From the NCBI RefSeq assembly GCF_000687475.1, contig NC_057318.1:3596001-3660000 (forward strand): DNA of 64,000 bases. Reading direction: 5' to 3'. The notes below the pieces were generated by a model. It had not been told where the DNA came from and made no database searches. It worked only from the letters and a program-made list of their open reading frames with translations. Origin of the DNA: Ustilaginoidea virens (Eukaryota > Ascomycota > Sordariomycetes > Hypocreales > Clavicipitaceae). Positions 10,449 to 22,300 of this stretch are shown here, piece after piece (position 1 is the stretch's first letter; every line of letters begins with the position of its first letter). The translations under genes were made by a program, and so were the position numbers.

Positions 10449-12530
10449 TTAATCTATCAATGCTGTCTCTCGTTGGAGCCACGTCATTGTCAAGGCATCA
10501 TTCTCGAAGAACGTTTTGGTGCTCTCTAGTATTTCCGAATTGTATTCGTTCAGCCAAGCCTTTTCATCAGGACCTAGCAGGTCCCTGTCAATCAGTCTCT
10601 GACAATAAGGCACCATTGTAATATGTTCAAAGCCCAGAAATGGCTTGTCTCCGAAGCAATGTTTCGTTTTGACTTCCCTGACCATCATGATATTTTCAAT
10701 GCGAACGCCAAAGTTGCCATCCTCGTAATAGCCTGGCTCGTTGGAGAGTACATTTCCAGGAGCAAGAGGTACCTCAGTGTATTGAACACGAGTTCCAATG
10801 CCGATTGGGCCTTCGTGAACGTTCAAGTAAGAACCGACACCATGTCCTGTACCATGTCGATAATCAAGTCCGGATTTCTACACCCAAGGTTAGTTCTATC
10901 GGGCTGAAATATATTGGTGGTCTACTAACCCAAAGGTGCTGACGAGCAAGACAGTCCAGAGCAAAGCCAGTTGTCCCCTTGGGAAAGACCGCCGTGTCGA
11001 GACTGATGAGACCTTTCAGCACAAGGGTATAAGCCGTTCTCTCAGAATCCTTTGGCTGTCCGAAATGCACTGTTCTGGTAGTGTCTGTGGTGCCGTCAAG
11101 GTACTGCGCGCCAGAGTCGCATAAATACACGCTGGCGGGATCTATTGTTGCGCAATCACCCCTTTTAGGTCCGTAGTGAATGACGGCGGCGCTATTTGAT
11201 ATTTGTGTCAACAACTACCAGATCGTGGCCAAGGGAAAAAAAAAAAAAAAAAAAAAAAAAAAAGCCGCTGAAGTTGTCAACTTGACAGCTCCTCGAGGTA
11301 AACTTACTTTGGTCCACTTGATGAGATTGTCGTAAAAGAGAGACCCATAAATCGTTGATGCTTGGACCTGATCTCTTCTAGCTTATCCGCGGCTTGCACC
11401 TCGTCAATCATGGCCTTCTTCGCAACTAGCTGATCCTCCAGCCAGGCAAAAAATTCAATCAAGGCGGCTCCATCTCTTATGTGGCAGTCTCGCATGCCCT
11501 TCATCTCAGTCTCGTTCTTCGTGGCCTTGGCATCGCCGATAGGACTTCGTATTTCTTCTACTGAGCCGTCGCCCCCAAGAGCTCTGCCAAGGGCCCAGGA
11601 ACCTTTGTTGGATATCAGAAACATGCCAGGAGGCTTCTCGTCTGCGGCAGATTGTCTCTTCGCAGCAACTTCAGTATGCAGCTTCTCGGCATCGGCGAAA
11701 AAGACGTCATATGGTTTAACTTGAATGTTGCTATTTTCCAGGTGGGCCTTACATGCATCTGTCAATCTGCAGTCGTCAATGTAGAGAATGGCTGCATCGG
11801 GCGTGATTGTGGCATAGGAAAAGAAGACGGGATTATATGGAATGTCACTGCCTCGGAGATTGAAGAGCCAGGCAATTTCGTCGAGCATGGAGACAAAAAA
11901 ACCGGGACAATTCTTCTTGCGGAGTTCCTGCTGCAACTCATCAATCTTCCTCACGGCTGATTTACCAGCAAAATTATCTTCCAGCACTGTCACAGGTAGT
12001 TGTGGTCGACTTGGTCGGTCGGAGGACCACACCATGTCCACGAGATTCTCACCCAGGGGAATTAGCGCAGCGCCTCCGGCATTGCGTATCTGACCGTCTA
12101 ACTTCTTAGCAGCTAAGCCAGGAATGAGTGTAGAGTCCACTGCCACAGTCTTCCCCCCCGCGGCCTGGTTGGCGGTCCATTCTTGCCAGGTCGGGACATC
12201 TTGAAGCCCCTGCTTCAGCAAGGTCCAGTTAGCATCCAACTCTTGCGCTGCCTGGCTGAAATATCGACCATCGGTGGCGAGAGAAGCAGCATCGAGCGTC
12301 ACAACAGCACATCCGGCTGACCCAGTGAATCCACTAATAAACTCCCGCCGAGCATCGCAGGCCGCAATATACTCCGAGCTGTGGCTGTCTTCAGACGGGA
12401 TCACTGTGTCGGCCTGTTAGAAAATCCGCGACTGCAAGAGCTGTCCGTATCACCACTCACCGTAAACATCGACATTTCGTTCCTTCATCAAGCTTCTCAG
12501 CTTTGCGAGTCGTGAGGATGTGCTTGCCAT
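10449..12530 (-). CDS. AMPP: Xaa-Pro aminopeptidase P
   Basis: Four exons on the minus strand: 12530-12461, 12403-11308, 11191-10930 and 10877-10449, giving 618 aa, the usual length for fungal AMPP. The N-terminal creatinase-like domain starts [14 protein letters not shown]. The metallopeptidase M24 core shows the expected metal ligands: [19 protein letters not shown] (two Asp), [17 protein letters not shown] (His), and glutamates in [21 protein letters not shown]24B enzymes remove an N-terminal residue before proline using two Mn ions, usually in the cytosol. Introns have GTGAGT, GTAAGT and GTTAGT donors. An in-frame ATG at 12746 would add 72 residues that are basic and nearly free of acidic residues. 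Intron 2 contains a run of 28 T on the coding strand. The neighbour FUN14 is convergent. Confidence 0.93.
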
Positions 12531-13127
12531 TCTTTTAGCTGCGGTTCTCGCGTCAGGGGCGCGAGATGAGGAGAAAGGCGATGCCGTATGACGTGGGGGG
12601 GAAAACGAGACAGCACGAGCATCGAATGGAAAAAAAGTTGCCGAATTAGGAGGTTGAAGCAAGAGAAAGGCCCCTTTCCCGTTCAACTGCGTGATGAGCC
12701 TGTTTACCGAGGGTAATGGGCAGCGGCCTCTTATCCCATACATCACAAGGACGGGAAGGCTGTGACGGGTGGGGTAAAGGTAGAGCTATGGCGCGCGGGG
12801 CAGCCAGGAAGGTTCACTACAGTACACTTACTACGGGAGTACTCCGTAATGGGGCCACAGCCCAATTTTCTCGGAATCAACTCCCCCGTAATGTAGTCCG
12901 TAATGTCTGGTTCAACGAAAACCCCTCACTCTCCGGAAGGACCTTCCGCCGACCCACTTTATTTCACTGGTTAAAGTCGGTTAGGGCAGGCCAATGGGGC
13001 CACAACAACAAAATTTCCTTCCTCATCTCGCTCGGGCTTTTCCACAGTCTCCAACCTTCACCTTCTTCATCCGTCTTCAACTCTTTGGCACGCAAACCAC
13101 GAGCCTCTGCCATCCTCTACCTTTACA
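12531..13127. other. divergent promoter region, AMPP / RPL12
   Basis: This region lies between two divergent genes and may carry an N-terminal extension of AMPP in 12531-12746. At 12832-12848 there is a near-palindrome TACGGGAGTACTCCGTA, one member of a motif family found throughout the window. Pyrimidine-rich CTTCACCTTCTTC-type sequence lies just upstream of the RPL12 start, as is common for fungal ribosomal protein genes. Confidence 0.5.
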
Positions 13128-13851
13128 ATGCGTAAGTGGCCCTTTCCCCATGTTTCCGACACCAGCCAACTGACAGGTGCTGCAGCTCCCAAGTTTGACC
13201 CCAACGAGATTAAAATCATGTTCGCCCTACCCCTGGCACGCATCGACAGCAAATACTGACCTGTGTTAGCCACCTCCGAGCCACAGGTGGTGAGGTTGGT
13301 GCCTCTTCGGCACTGGCTCCTAAAATTGGTCCTCTCGGTCTGTCCCCAAAGAAGGTCGGAGAAGATATCGCCAAGGCAACTGGTGACTGGGTAAATTGAC
13401 TCCTCCGCAAACCAGGCTTCTTTCTCATGACTGACTTGTGTTTTAGAAAGGCTTGCGCGTGACTGTCAAGCTCACCATCCAGAATCGTCAGGCCGCTGTG
13501 TCTGTTGTCCCTACTGCTTCTTCTTTGATTATCAGGGCGCTGAAGGAGCCGCCCCGTGATCGGAAGAAGGAGAAGAATATCAAGCACAGCAAGTCGGTCA
13601 GTCTTGAGGAGATTATTGAGATCGCAAGAACCATGCGATACAAGTCTTTTGCCAAGGAGCTCAAGGGCACTGTGAAGGAGATTCTTGGAACCGCTTATAG
13701 TGTTGGGTGCCAGGTTGATGGCAAGCCCCCAAAAGTCATCATTGAGGGCATCGACAGCGGCGACATTGACAGTACGTAACTTTCACGGACGGTCCTGAGA
13801 CTCGTCTGGCGTGATGATACTAACCTTGCTTGAATAGTTCCTGAGGAATGA
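13128..13851 (+). CDS. RPL12: 60S ribosomal protein L12 (uL11)
   Basis: Five exons: 13128-13131, 13186-13219, 13270-13390, 13447-13771 and 13838-13851, giving 165 aa, the family length. The first coding exon is only ATGC. The joins give [20 protein letters not shown], followed by [40 protein letters not shown], and a C-terminus DSGDIDIPEE. uL11 sits at the base of the ribosomal P-stalk and takes part in GTPase activation during translation. Donors are GTAAGT, GTTCGC (weak), GTAAAT and GTACGT. All four introns are short. Identity is certain. Confidence 0.97.
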
Positions 13852-15589
13852 GTCATTCCTGATTCGGAACTCGTCATGGCGGCAGTAACTCGGTCGTTGG
13901 TTGCACTTGGTAGCACTACGAACATGCCAGTTGTCACTTCTGTCTTTCTCGATGTCCTATTCTGTGTCGTGAGGTAAAATGTGACGGTCCAGCACCATGC
14001 AGTCGAATGAACGCCTTGACTACACTCTGAGATTTACCAAACCTTTGCAGTGGTTCATTTCAATTTTTGTACAAGGCAGATTAATCTAATACTGGCCCTC
14101 TACTCACCGCGACACCTCAGCCTCAGGCTATATGGGTGTAGTGGTCCATGAATAAGGCCTACATGTTCTTGATCGCGTAATTATCCGCCCGTGGTCGACA
14201 TTGCGGGATGACAGCATATCAGGACAAATGCAGTGACTGCTGTGGGGAATATGCATGTTGCCAAGTAGTTGATGCTGGCTTAGTCCTTGCGTGTAATGGC
14301 AAGTGATAAGGTTGTGATGTAAAGGATTTCTATTCGCTACCTAGGTATCGAGTGCTGCCCCCATATTTGATGCCTACCTTGGTAGGATATAGTATTCTGT
14401 TGGAATACACACAGGGAAACCGATCGGCCAAAGTTGGTGAGTATCGCAGGAAGCTTAAACTGGAAGAAAGCTATGAAGTCGGCCGGGGATGCTGAAATCG
14501 TCATCATAATGTAGTGTTCTATACTCTGTTTAATCCTCTACAATGATTTCTAAAAAGTTCCGCATTTCCATACAAGTGGTCTATTTGGGACATCAAGCAG
14601 TACTTCTCCGTATGCTTTTTTGCCTCGGCTTACAGAGATGTTTGTGTTGAATAATTATTTCCCTATCTGTTTCTTTTGGTGCTTGAAGCTGTCGGTGCTC
14701 TAGGGACCACGGATTTGATATTAGTATGAGGTCTGGTACCAGGCTCCTCTTGAGATGCCCTTAGACTCGTGTACCTCTCCGTCTCGTTTTTCGACTCCTC
14801 GGGTATTTGCCTAACTGAAGCAGCTAGGTGCCTAGACTGAATCGCGCCCCGGCCTAGATGACGGTTGGCGACACTCGAGCTCTCGAAAGACCTTGATAGC
14901 ATAGAGCTACCCACCTCCTAATGTTTGTATCATGCTTCGAGAATTATCATCTAAAGATTCATCTCCAGCATCCGTGCTGGCGCGCGGCGGTACCTAAGGC
15001 ACCCAACTTCTCCTTTGTTCCAACACCCGACAGGTGCCAGCCAGCCTCTTCTTGGCTGGTCTGCTCGCTGAGCCAGCCGGGCCAGCCGCTCCTCGCTGCC
15101 CGGTGCTCTTCTTCCAAGTTCTTCCAAGTTCTGCGGAGTGCTTCAGTGCTTGCTGGGCGAGCAAGTCCCCAAAGCGACATCAGCCTCTTGCAAAAATCCA
15201 CCTGCCAACAGCTACTTCAGTAGGCTCTAGGTTGGCAGCAGGAGACTTGAACGTTTGATACAAGAGCAAAGGCCAAAGTCGTTTCCGCACGGCGGTCAGC
15301 GCGAAGCCGAATTTTTGACGCGGACCAATCATGCATGCCACCGCAAACGCCTCTCCGTAACATCCCACCGAACCCCCACAGACAGACCTGTAGGTGCCAG
15401 CCACGACTCTCTTACGTCCAACCTGACACCTCCAAGTCCTAACAGCCAAAACACCGCTCCCCGCCATCAAGAGATTGTTCCTCGCCATTCGCTGTTGTCG
15501 CCTACTCATTCACCATCGAAGCATCGAAGCATCGAAGCATCGAAGCATCGAAGCATCGACGCAGTCCTTTCTCACCTCACTAGCCCAAA
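13852..15589. other. intergenic stretch, no gene seen
   Basis: This 1.7-kb stretch separates RPL12 and SKP1. A CCTAGGTA / ACCTTGGTAGG motif pair lies near 14338-14385. A local imperfect repeat of CTTCCAAGTTCTTCCAAGTTC lies near 15110-15131. Short open frames on both strands (about 14660-15260) have no recognisable domain. An untranslated RNA cannot be excluded. Confidence 0.5.
15514..15560 (+). repeat. octamer tandem repeat in the SKP1 leader
   Basis: CATCGAAG is repeated five times without interruption, followed by CATCGAC. It ends about 30 bp before the SKP1 ATG, so it probably lies in the 5' UTR or core promoter. Confidence 0.9.
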
Positions 15590-16327
15590 ATGGCCGAAAT
15601 CAAGTCAGCACAGAAGGTCTGGTTGGCATCCAATGACAATGCGACCATCGAAGTTGGTGAGTTCACGGAGCCGTGCATGCCCCCTCCGCCGTCGCCACAT
15701 ACCATACCAGAGGCTTCAACTTGTGCTGAATGAAATTTTAGATCGTGTGGTCGCTGAGCGCTCCATGCTGATTAAAAACATGCTCGACGACATTGGTGAC
15801 GACATGATCAACCAAGGAAATCCAATCCCCATCCCCAACGTATGTCGTACCATCTCCATCTCCATAAAGCCATGAGCCTGCTGACTCCTGAATAGGTGAA
15901 CGAGGCGGTCCTGCGCAAGGTTATTGAGTGGTGCGAGCATCACCGGAACGACCCCCCTCAGGCTCAGGACGACGAGTCCGACGGCCGCCGTCGAACCACC
16001 GACATTGAAGAATGGGACCAGAAGTTCATGCAGGTTGATCAAGAGATGCTCTTTGAGATCATTCTGGTATGTCGATGGTTTTTGCTCATGTTTCTGCGGC
16101 CGACACGAGACGCCAACAAAACGACAGATGCTAACACGGAGATGAAACAGGCGTCCAACTACCTCGATATCAAGCCTTTGCTCGACGTGGGCTGCAAAAC
16201 TGTCGCCAACATGATCAAGGGCAAGTCCCCCGAGGAAATCCGCAAGACTTTCAACATCACCAATGACTTCACACCCGAAGAGGAAGAGCAGATTCGCCGG
16301 GAAAACGAGTGGGCTGAGGATCGATGA
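15590..16327 (+). CDS. skp1: SKP1, SCF ubiquitin ligase adaptor
   Basis: Four exons: 15590-15656, 15742-15839, 15896-16066 and 16151-16327, giving 170 aa. The N-terminal POZ fold includes [15 protein letters not shown] (joined across intron 1) and [14 protein letters not shown]. The C-terminal Skp1 helices contain [40 protein letters not shown] and [12 protein letters not shown], the F-box-binding part, ending in EWAEDR. SKP1 links cullin-1 to F-box proteins in SCF ligases and also works in the kinetochore and V-ATPase assembly (RAVE) in yeast. Donors are GTGAGT, GTATGT and GTATGT. An octamer tandem repeat lies in the leader. Identity is certain. Confidence 0.97.
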
Positions 16328-17255
16328 ATGGCCCATGTACGACTCGTGTGACTCGCGGTGAACACATGCCATTACATGTCGCTGGCTTGAGCTTCACTTG
16401 AGAAGTCTTTTTTTTTAATACTTTTTTTTTTGTTTTGCAATGCAATTCAGGCGTTCGTTGGGCTGATTTGAAAGGTCGAGGGAGTCGGAAGCCAAGACTT
16501 GCTTCGAACGTGTGTCTTTCCGACTAGAGGCAGGAAATTAATGACATTATCATGCATGCTCTGAAAAAAAAAAAAAAAAAAAAAAAAAAACTAATCTGTT
16601 CATGCCTGTGACTCATCTTGGTTTCCTCACCCTACCTCACGATCCATATACGAAGTCAAGAGAAGGATTTGTCTACGATGAAAGTTAAAATGGAGCAGCC
16701 AGGGAGACATGGACACCGGTCGGCTTGGAGACTGGCATCTAGTCAAACCACAAACCATCGTCTGGCATCATTGGACTGGACAAGGGCTGATCGTAAATGG
16801 AGTTTACAGAAATCAGACCCTTGGCGGCAGGTAGCTAGCCAGATCCAGGAATTGGGTCGGTGAGGATGGACATGGAGTGAATAGAGAGATTATGAAGCGT
16901 AAGGATGGACAACACACGGACGCAAACGGGAACGTAGACTGAGTTTGGATTTTCGTGATAGTATTCCTTTTTAGTCAGGGGACTCAAAATCTGTGCGTGC
17001 GTTCATTTCCCCATACCCGACCGTAACATGCAGTAATAGCGAGAAATCGACCCAACCAGGCTACCCGACCGGCCCCTCATCTAGTACATAAACAACTCTT
17101 TCCGGGGGCGCTCCGAACAGCGCAATCCTGTGAATGGTTTTCATTTTTTTTTCTATTTCTCATTCGACCTGATTCAAAAAGCCATGATTGTAGAAAGGGG
17201 CGTGAATTGTCGGCAGCGAAAGGATGGGTAGAAGTGAGAATCGGGACCGAGTAAC
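16328..17255. other. convergent intergenic region with poly-A tract
   Basis: This is the convergent 3' region of SKP1 (plus) and RPL39 (minus). It holds T-runs at about 16407-16432 and an A27 tract at 16564-16590. No coding frame of note is seen. Confidence 0.5.
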
Positions 17256-17801
17256 TTAGATGCCAAGACGAGTCTTTCTCCAGTGCCGTCTCTTGGCATT
17301 GTACCTGCATACGAATTAGCACTTGTTGTCTAGTTTTGTGGTCGAGGAGCATGTTGAGATGGCAGATGAGAGAAGGATTGGTGTCGAGAGACGTGGCCCG
17401 TTATTTCTGCGTGTTTGGAAAGCAGCTCCGGGATTTTCATCTCTCGAGAGAAACATACCGGACGGTGTTGTTGGTTCGGAGTCTAATCCATTGGGGCACA
17501 GGGCGATTCTGCTTCTGCGCCTTGGCAAGCTTCTGCTTGGTACGGAAAGACTTGTGGCTCTGCGAAAAGGGCATCGAGACCCGATGATTAGCTATGGCAT
17601 TCTATCGACGGGGAGTTTTTTTTTTTTTCTTTTTTTTTTTTTGCCACAAGATGTGATTTGTGCACATCTGCCCACGACGCGCGGAAAGCCTGCATCATGA
17701 GAACTAATCGCAGCAGAGCATCACAATTCTCGTGGGAGTTTTTCTGCGGTCGTGGGCACAATGGTGACAGGAAGCGTGCGTGAGTGCGTGCGTACCGGCA
17801 T
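17256..17801 (-). CDS. RPL39: 60S ribosomal protein L39 (eL39)
   Basis: Three exons on the minus strand: 17801-17796 (only ATGCCG), 17559-17459 and 17304-17256, giving 51 aa, the family length. The product begins [20 protein letters not shown], continues with [16 protein letters not shown] and ends [15 protein letters not shown]. eL39 is one of the smallest eukaryotic ribosomal proteins and lines the nascent-chain exit tunnel. Phases are 0 and 2; the donors are GTACGC and GTATGT, the acceptors CAG. The first coding exon holds just Met-Pro, so single-frame searches miss the gene. It is divergent from ARL1. Confidence 0.95.
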
Positions 17802-18491
17802 TTTGACTGACTTTGCGTGTCGAGTCGTCTGTTGAGGGTGAAATCGTGAAGTTGGGGTCAAGAGGATTTTTGGCCCGCACCAAGAGGGCGTAAAACCCTA
17901 GCGAGCGGGAGGTGTGGCTTGTGCCCTGACGGGGGCTGTGCTGGGGGGATCTTTGCAGTGGGGACTACCTGTTGATGCCTGAGGCCGATACATGCATGTG
18001 CCCCTCTGCGCGAAGCTGCGGCTGACTAACACCGCCCTGCCGTTTCGCACAAGCTCTCGTCACTTACTAATGCCCAGCCAGACGTTGTGAGGCGACGATG
18101 CCCGATGAGCTTCCAGAAAAGGGGACATTTCATTAACTACATACTTTTAATTCACCCGTACGCCCCCTCTCGCCACCAAGTTTTCCTTTTTGTTCTTGTT
18201 TTTTGCTATTCGTCAGCCGTTTGGTCAGGTTTTTTTTTTTTTTCCCTTCCACGAAAAGACATACGCAAAGCGAGGAGCGCCTTTTTTCTTGTTCTGTCGT
18301 TGCTCACCAGACCTTGAACTTGTTGCCTCTCATCGTCGTTGTCTATCCGAGGCCTCGAGGATTCTCAAGTCGCTGGCGAACGTAGGTTCTTCCTACAGTT
18401 GCACTGCGAACCCGCGCGGCTTCCGTGCAAGGCACAGCCACTTGCTGGTCCGACTTGTGCAGCATCGCCAACATCGTCACAACTAGCCACC
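17802..18491. other. divergent promoter region, RPL39 / ARL1
   Basis: This 690-bp spacer lies between two divergent genes. It carries the telobox-like site listed separately and a T12 run at about 18232-18243. No gene is evident. Confidence 0.5.
17893..17900. promoter_or_regulatory. telobox-like AAACCCTA upstream of RPL39
   Basis: AAACCCTA lies about 92 bp upstream of the RPL39 ATG. This motif resembles teloboxes found in promoters of ribosomal protein genes in plants and several fungi, where telomere-repeat-binding factors act. One copy could be chance. Confidence 0.35.
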
Positions 18492-19385
18492 ATGGGTGCG
18501 GGCATGTCATGGCTATCCAACCTCCTATGGGCAAAGAAGGAAATTAGAATATTGATCCTGGGCCTTGTACGTGGGCACGAGCGAGAGCGCGCGTGTTGAG
18601 CGAGATATCTCTTACCCACGTTGCTAACGGGACCCTCGCGCAGGACAATGCTGGCAAAACAACGCTTCTTTACAGGCTGAAGGTAATCAATCGGCCGACC
18701 GAGGAGGCTCCTCTGCGTCAAAGCCAAGGCCGGCCATGACCCAAGCTGAACTGACTTTTGGTTGCGCAACAGATTGGCGAGGTAGTCACGACAATACCCA
18801 CCATCGGCTTCAACGTCGAGTCAGTCACTTACAAGAATCTCAATTTTAACGTCTGGGTATGTGTGCGCTGGGCACGTGCTAGGGGGTGGGACGGTTGTTC
18901 CAGAGTTGCTGCTTACTCGGACGTTTTTTTGTAGGATCTCGGTGGCCAGACGAGTATTCGGCCGTACTGGCGATGCTACTACGCCAACACTGCGGCCGTG
19001 ATATTTGTCGTCGACTCTACCGACATTGAACGATTGCAAACGGCGGCCGAGGAACTAGCGGCGATGCTGAACGAGGAGGAGCTGAAGGATGCGGCATTGC
19101 TGGTCTTTGCCAACAAGCAAGATCAGCCGGGCGCCAAGGGTGCGGGCGAAATCTCGGAAGCTCTAAGACTCGGCGAGCTTCGAGACAGAAACTGGAGCAT
19201 AATGGCCTGCTCTGCTGTCGACGGCAGCGGCATTAACGAAGGCATGGATTGGCTGGTGGTGAGTCTAGACGACATGCAAAAGAATCCCACTTGGGACATG
19301 GCCTTGCCGTCATTCTTGCTGTCCCGACGACTAACGCCTTTTTTTTTCCCTCCCCCCACGATAGCAAACCATGAACCAGGAGTAA
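18492..19385 (+). CDS. arl1: ARF-like GTPase ARL1
   Basis: Five exons: 18492-18566, 18644-18682, 18773-18856, 18935-19258 and 19365-19385, giving 180 aa. G-box motifs are intact: GLDNAGKTT (G1), a threonine in PTIGFNVE (switch I, G2), WDLGGQ (G3), NKQD (G4) and a CSA box (G5). Gly2 in [10 protein letters not shown] is the expected N-myristoylation site. The [19 protein letters not shown] segment fits ARL1 better than ARF1. ARL1 works at the trans-Golgi, recruiting GRIP-domain golgins for vesicle tethering. The last exon encodes only QTMNQE. Donors are GTACGT, GTAATC (weak), GTATGT and GTGAGT. Confidence 0.95.
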
Positions 19386-22300
19386 ACGCTGGCACGACCG
19401 ACCGTTTTGGTTTTCCATCTGGCCAGATCGAACGTGCCTGCTCCTGTGTTTTGTTTTGTCCCCCCCCTTTTTTTTTTTCCTTTTTATTCTCCTATTTGTG
19501 TCATTTTCATTCCTATGCAATCATTTCGAAGAAAAGAAATACCTGTAACAATAACAACGACGTGATGAACAAACGTGACTCACGATTCTCTCGCACCCAA
19601 GCAGCAGCTCATGGGAGACAGGCACACAGGACAGCCGCGTGGAGGCGACAAAATCCACCGCAGTGCCAGCCGAGTCCCAAGAATCGGCCCGACGAGATGG
19701 GATCGATCCGTCAGCGTGGGATCCGGGGGGGCGCAGAGGCCCTGAGGCCATCAATGAGGCTTACTAGTACGATAATAATAATAGTCTGGGCTGGGGGGTC
19801 CGCCAAGGTCCTCCCCTCGACTCCTTGCCAAAGAACTGCGTAGCGCATTTACGGCGTGTGTTTTTTCCCGGCTCAAATATGCAAAGACCGCCAAAGACCA
19901 CCAAAGACCACCCACCCACCGGTTGACCATCGGACGCGAAGCGCTCGCTCGCTCGCTCGCTCGTCTCTCGTTACCGAGTCCACCAACACCGGTGTCGAGA
20001 CGGCACTGCAACGCGACGCTCCTCCCGAGTCGGAAAGCGAGCGCCGCGACACCACCGCCACACGAGACGAGAGCGTCGCTCCCAACCTCGCGTCGCGTCA
20101 CGTCACGTCACGTCACGACGGCCCTGGGCTCCGAATGCACCCCCTACGAGGAGGCCTTCCGCCCCAGGCACATCTTGAGCACCTCGACCCTGGCGAATAC
20201 GACGACCGTGCAACCGCGCACGGGATAAGCATATACCCAGCGCGCAGCGGGTTGCGGCTCCCCAACTTGATTTCTTCCTCGTTCTACTCGTTCCACACCC
20301 TCCCGGATACCTGCAGGTATAGACGCCACCGAGACGGCGCGATACGAACTGCTGTGGAGAGGTGTGAGCGGCGGGCCACCACGGCCGTCTTTGGCTCTGC
20401 GGCACCCGTCCAGGCGCACGGCGTACAAGGCCATTCCCAATCGCGGCTGCGGAAAGCCCTCGACCCCTATTCTTCGCCCGTCGACCTGGCAACGTCGCCG
20501 TGCTGGCGCGAGGGCTCCGTGAGCCGGCGAAGCGTCGGCCCAGGGCAGCTGGCGAGCCCCCCCCTTTCTTTTCTTTTCTTCTCTTTTCTTTATTTCATTT
20601 CATTCTACTTTATTCTATTTTGTCGCGCGACCCAAGGTCCAGTTCGTCTTTGCGACTGCGGGGTGCGAGGGACTGAAACGAATCGAGGGTCTGCTTTGTA
20701 CATGGCATGGCATGGCATGGCATGGCTCGCACCGCATCGCATCGCATCGCATCGCATGGTGGGATGGGCGCCTGGCTGGGTGGATGAGTCAAGTTGGGTG
20801 CCAGGCGCGTCATGTTGCAGGGATAGCTGGGATCGATGCCATCACAGCAGGCAACGCCGGGTAGTGTAGCGGATGACGGCGCGGCGCATGCATCAGCCGG
20901 GCGGGCCAGCCTGCAGCTCGGCCGGTTTGTTGCATGTGTGTGTATTCGACGGCAAGGCAGAAACAACGCACGAGCAGGGCTATTTTCCGCCGCGCGACAG
21001 CGGTTCGCTTTGTCCTCGATTAAACTTGATTTACATACGCTGATAGAGAGATACATGCATTACCAGATCCATGCGCGGCGGGGTGTTGTTTGCCAGAGGG
21101 GGATAGGGATGTGGGGGACAGCGAGCCGGGCAAGAACAAGACCAGCAGCTTTCTGCTCATCCAGAGAGTCAAGAACCGTCGCCTTGCCCGTCACCCGTCT
21201 CGCGGATTCCCCCAACAAAAACAGACTCACGACAGGTGCTGCCGCATCGCGGCGCTCACAAGCCTGCGCAGCAGACCGGGGGTCTTGCGACGGTGCCGGG
21301 TGCCCGCTGATCCACAGCGGCCCGGGACACGTCAACCCGCTTGTGGCGGGCGATGCTGCCACGCTCCGGGGTTTCCTGCCCACTTGGCCCGGAAGGGGGA
21401 GTCGGCGCAACAGGCGGGAGATCCGGGTTGCCGCTGCCGCTGCCGCTGCCGCTGCCACGATCGCGGATCGCGGTGAAAACAAGGGCGGGGCGGCAGCGGG
21501 GGTCCAGACGCCGTGCCAACTGCCGTTCTGCTCAGCAGAGGGAGGCGTGTTGAGTACGGCCCAGCTCTTCGAGTCGCCTAGAAACCCTCTTCCGCAGTCT
21601 TCCCCGTGGTTTCAGCGTCTTGGCCGCCCCGAACTAGCGGGTCGACTCTGCGCTGTTCGATTTCCATTGCCATGTCAGTGTCGGGGGTTAGCTCAGGCAG
21701 CATTATTCCAGACAACGACTGCCCGAGCTAGCGGAATAACGAAGGGAGAAAAAAAAAATTACTTGAAAAAAAAATCAAGTGTCGTAGCAACAAAGGATCC
21801 GAATTGCAAAGTCCGGTTTGATATCGTCCTTGTTCCGCGACAAAAGTGACCAACTTAACTTCGTAAGGGGCCATGGAAAAAAGTCAGTCAATCAGCCAAG
21901 CATCAAGCCCAGCGACGTCATGCTTTCCGTAGCCTCCCACAAGCTATCTATCGTATTGTGATGCATGTCGGTGCGCTGTGGCTCGTTGGTTGTCCATGAG
22001 CATTCGTTAATCCGGTAACAGCTGAAAGACAGGGGGAGAAGCCCGGGGTAGCTGAATGGGAGTTTGACGTTGTGAGCGGCCAAGGTACGTCCGTCAGAGG
22101 TGTCTTTGTACGACCCGCCAGCGGGGGGGCAACAGTTGGAATAAAGATGAAGAATCGGGATGCCAGGAAATCGCAAATCCAGTGAAGAAGACCCTCGGTC
22201 CATGCCGAGTGTTGTGCATTGCTGCAGGTTCCTCTTGTCTTAAGCCCAGGAATATCCAAAATAAGAAGAATACATGATTGGGGGTGGAAAAAAAAAGAAG

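Noticed and set aside
19856..21849. Two long overlapping plus-strand open frames of about 337 codons each
   Set aside because: They overlap in different frames, consist largely of repeat-derived residues (Arg/Ser/His from tandem motifs), contain runs of Phe and Tyr from T-rich tracts, and show no domain or start context.
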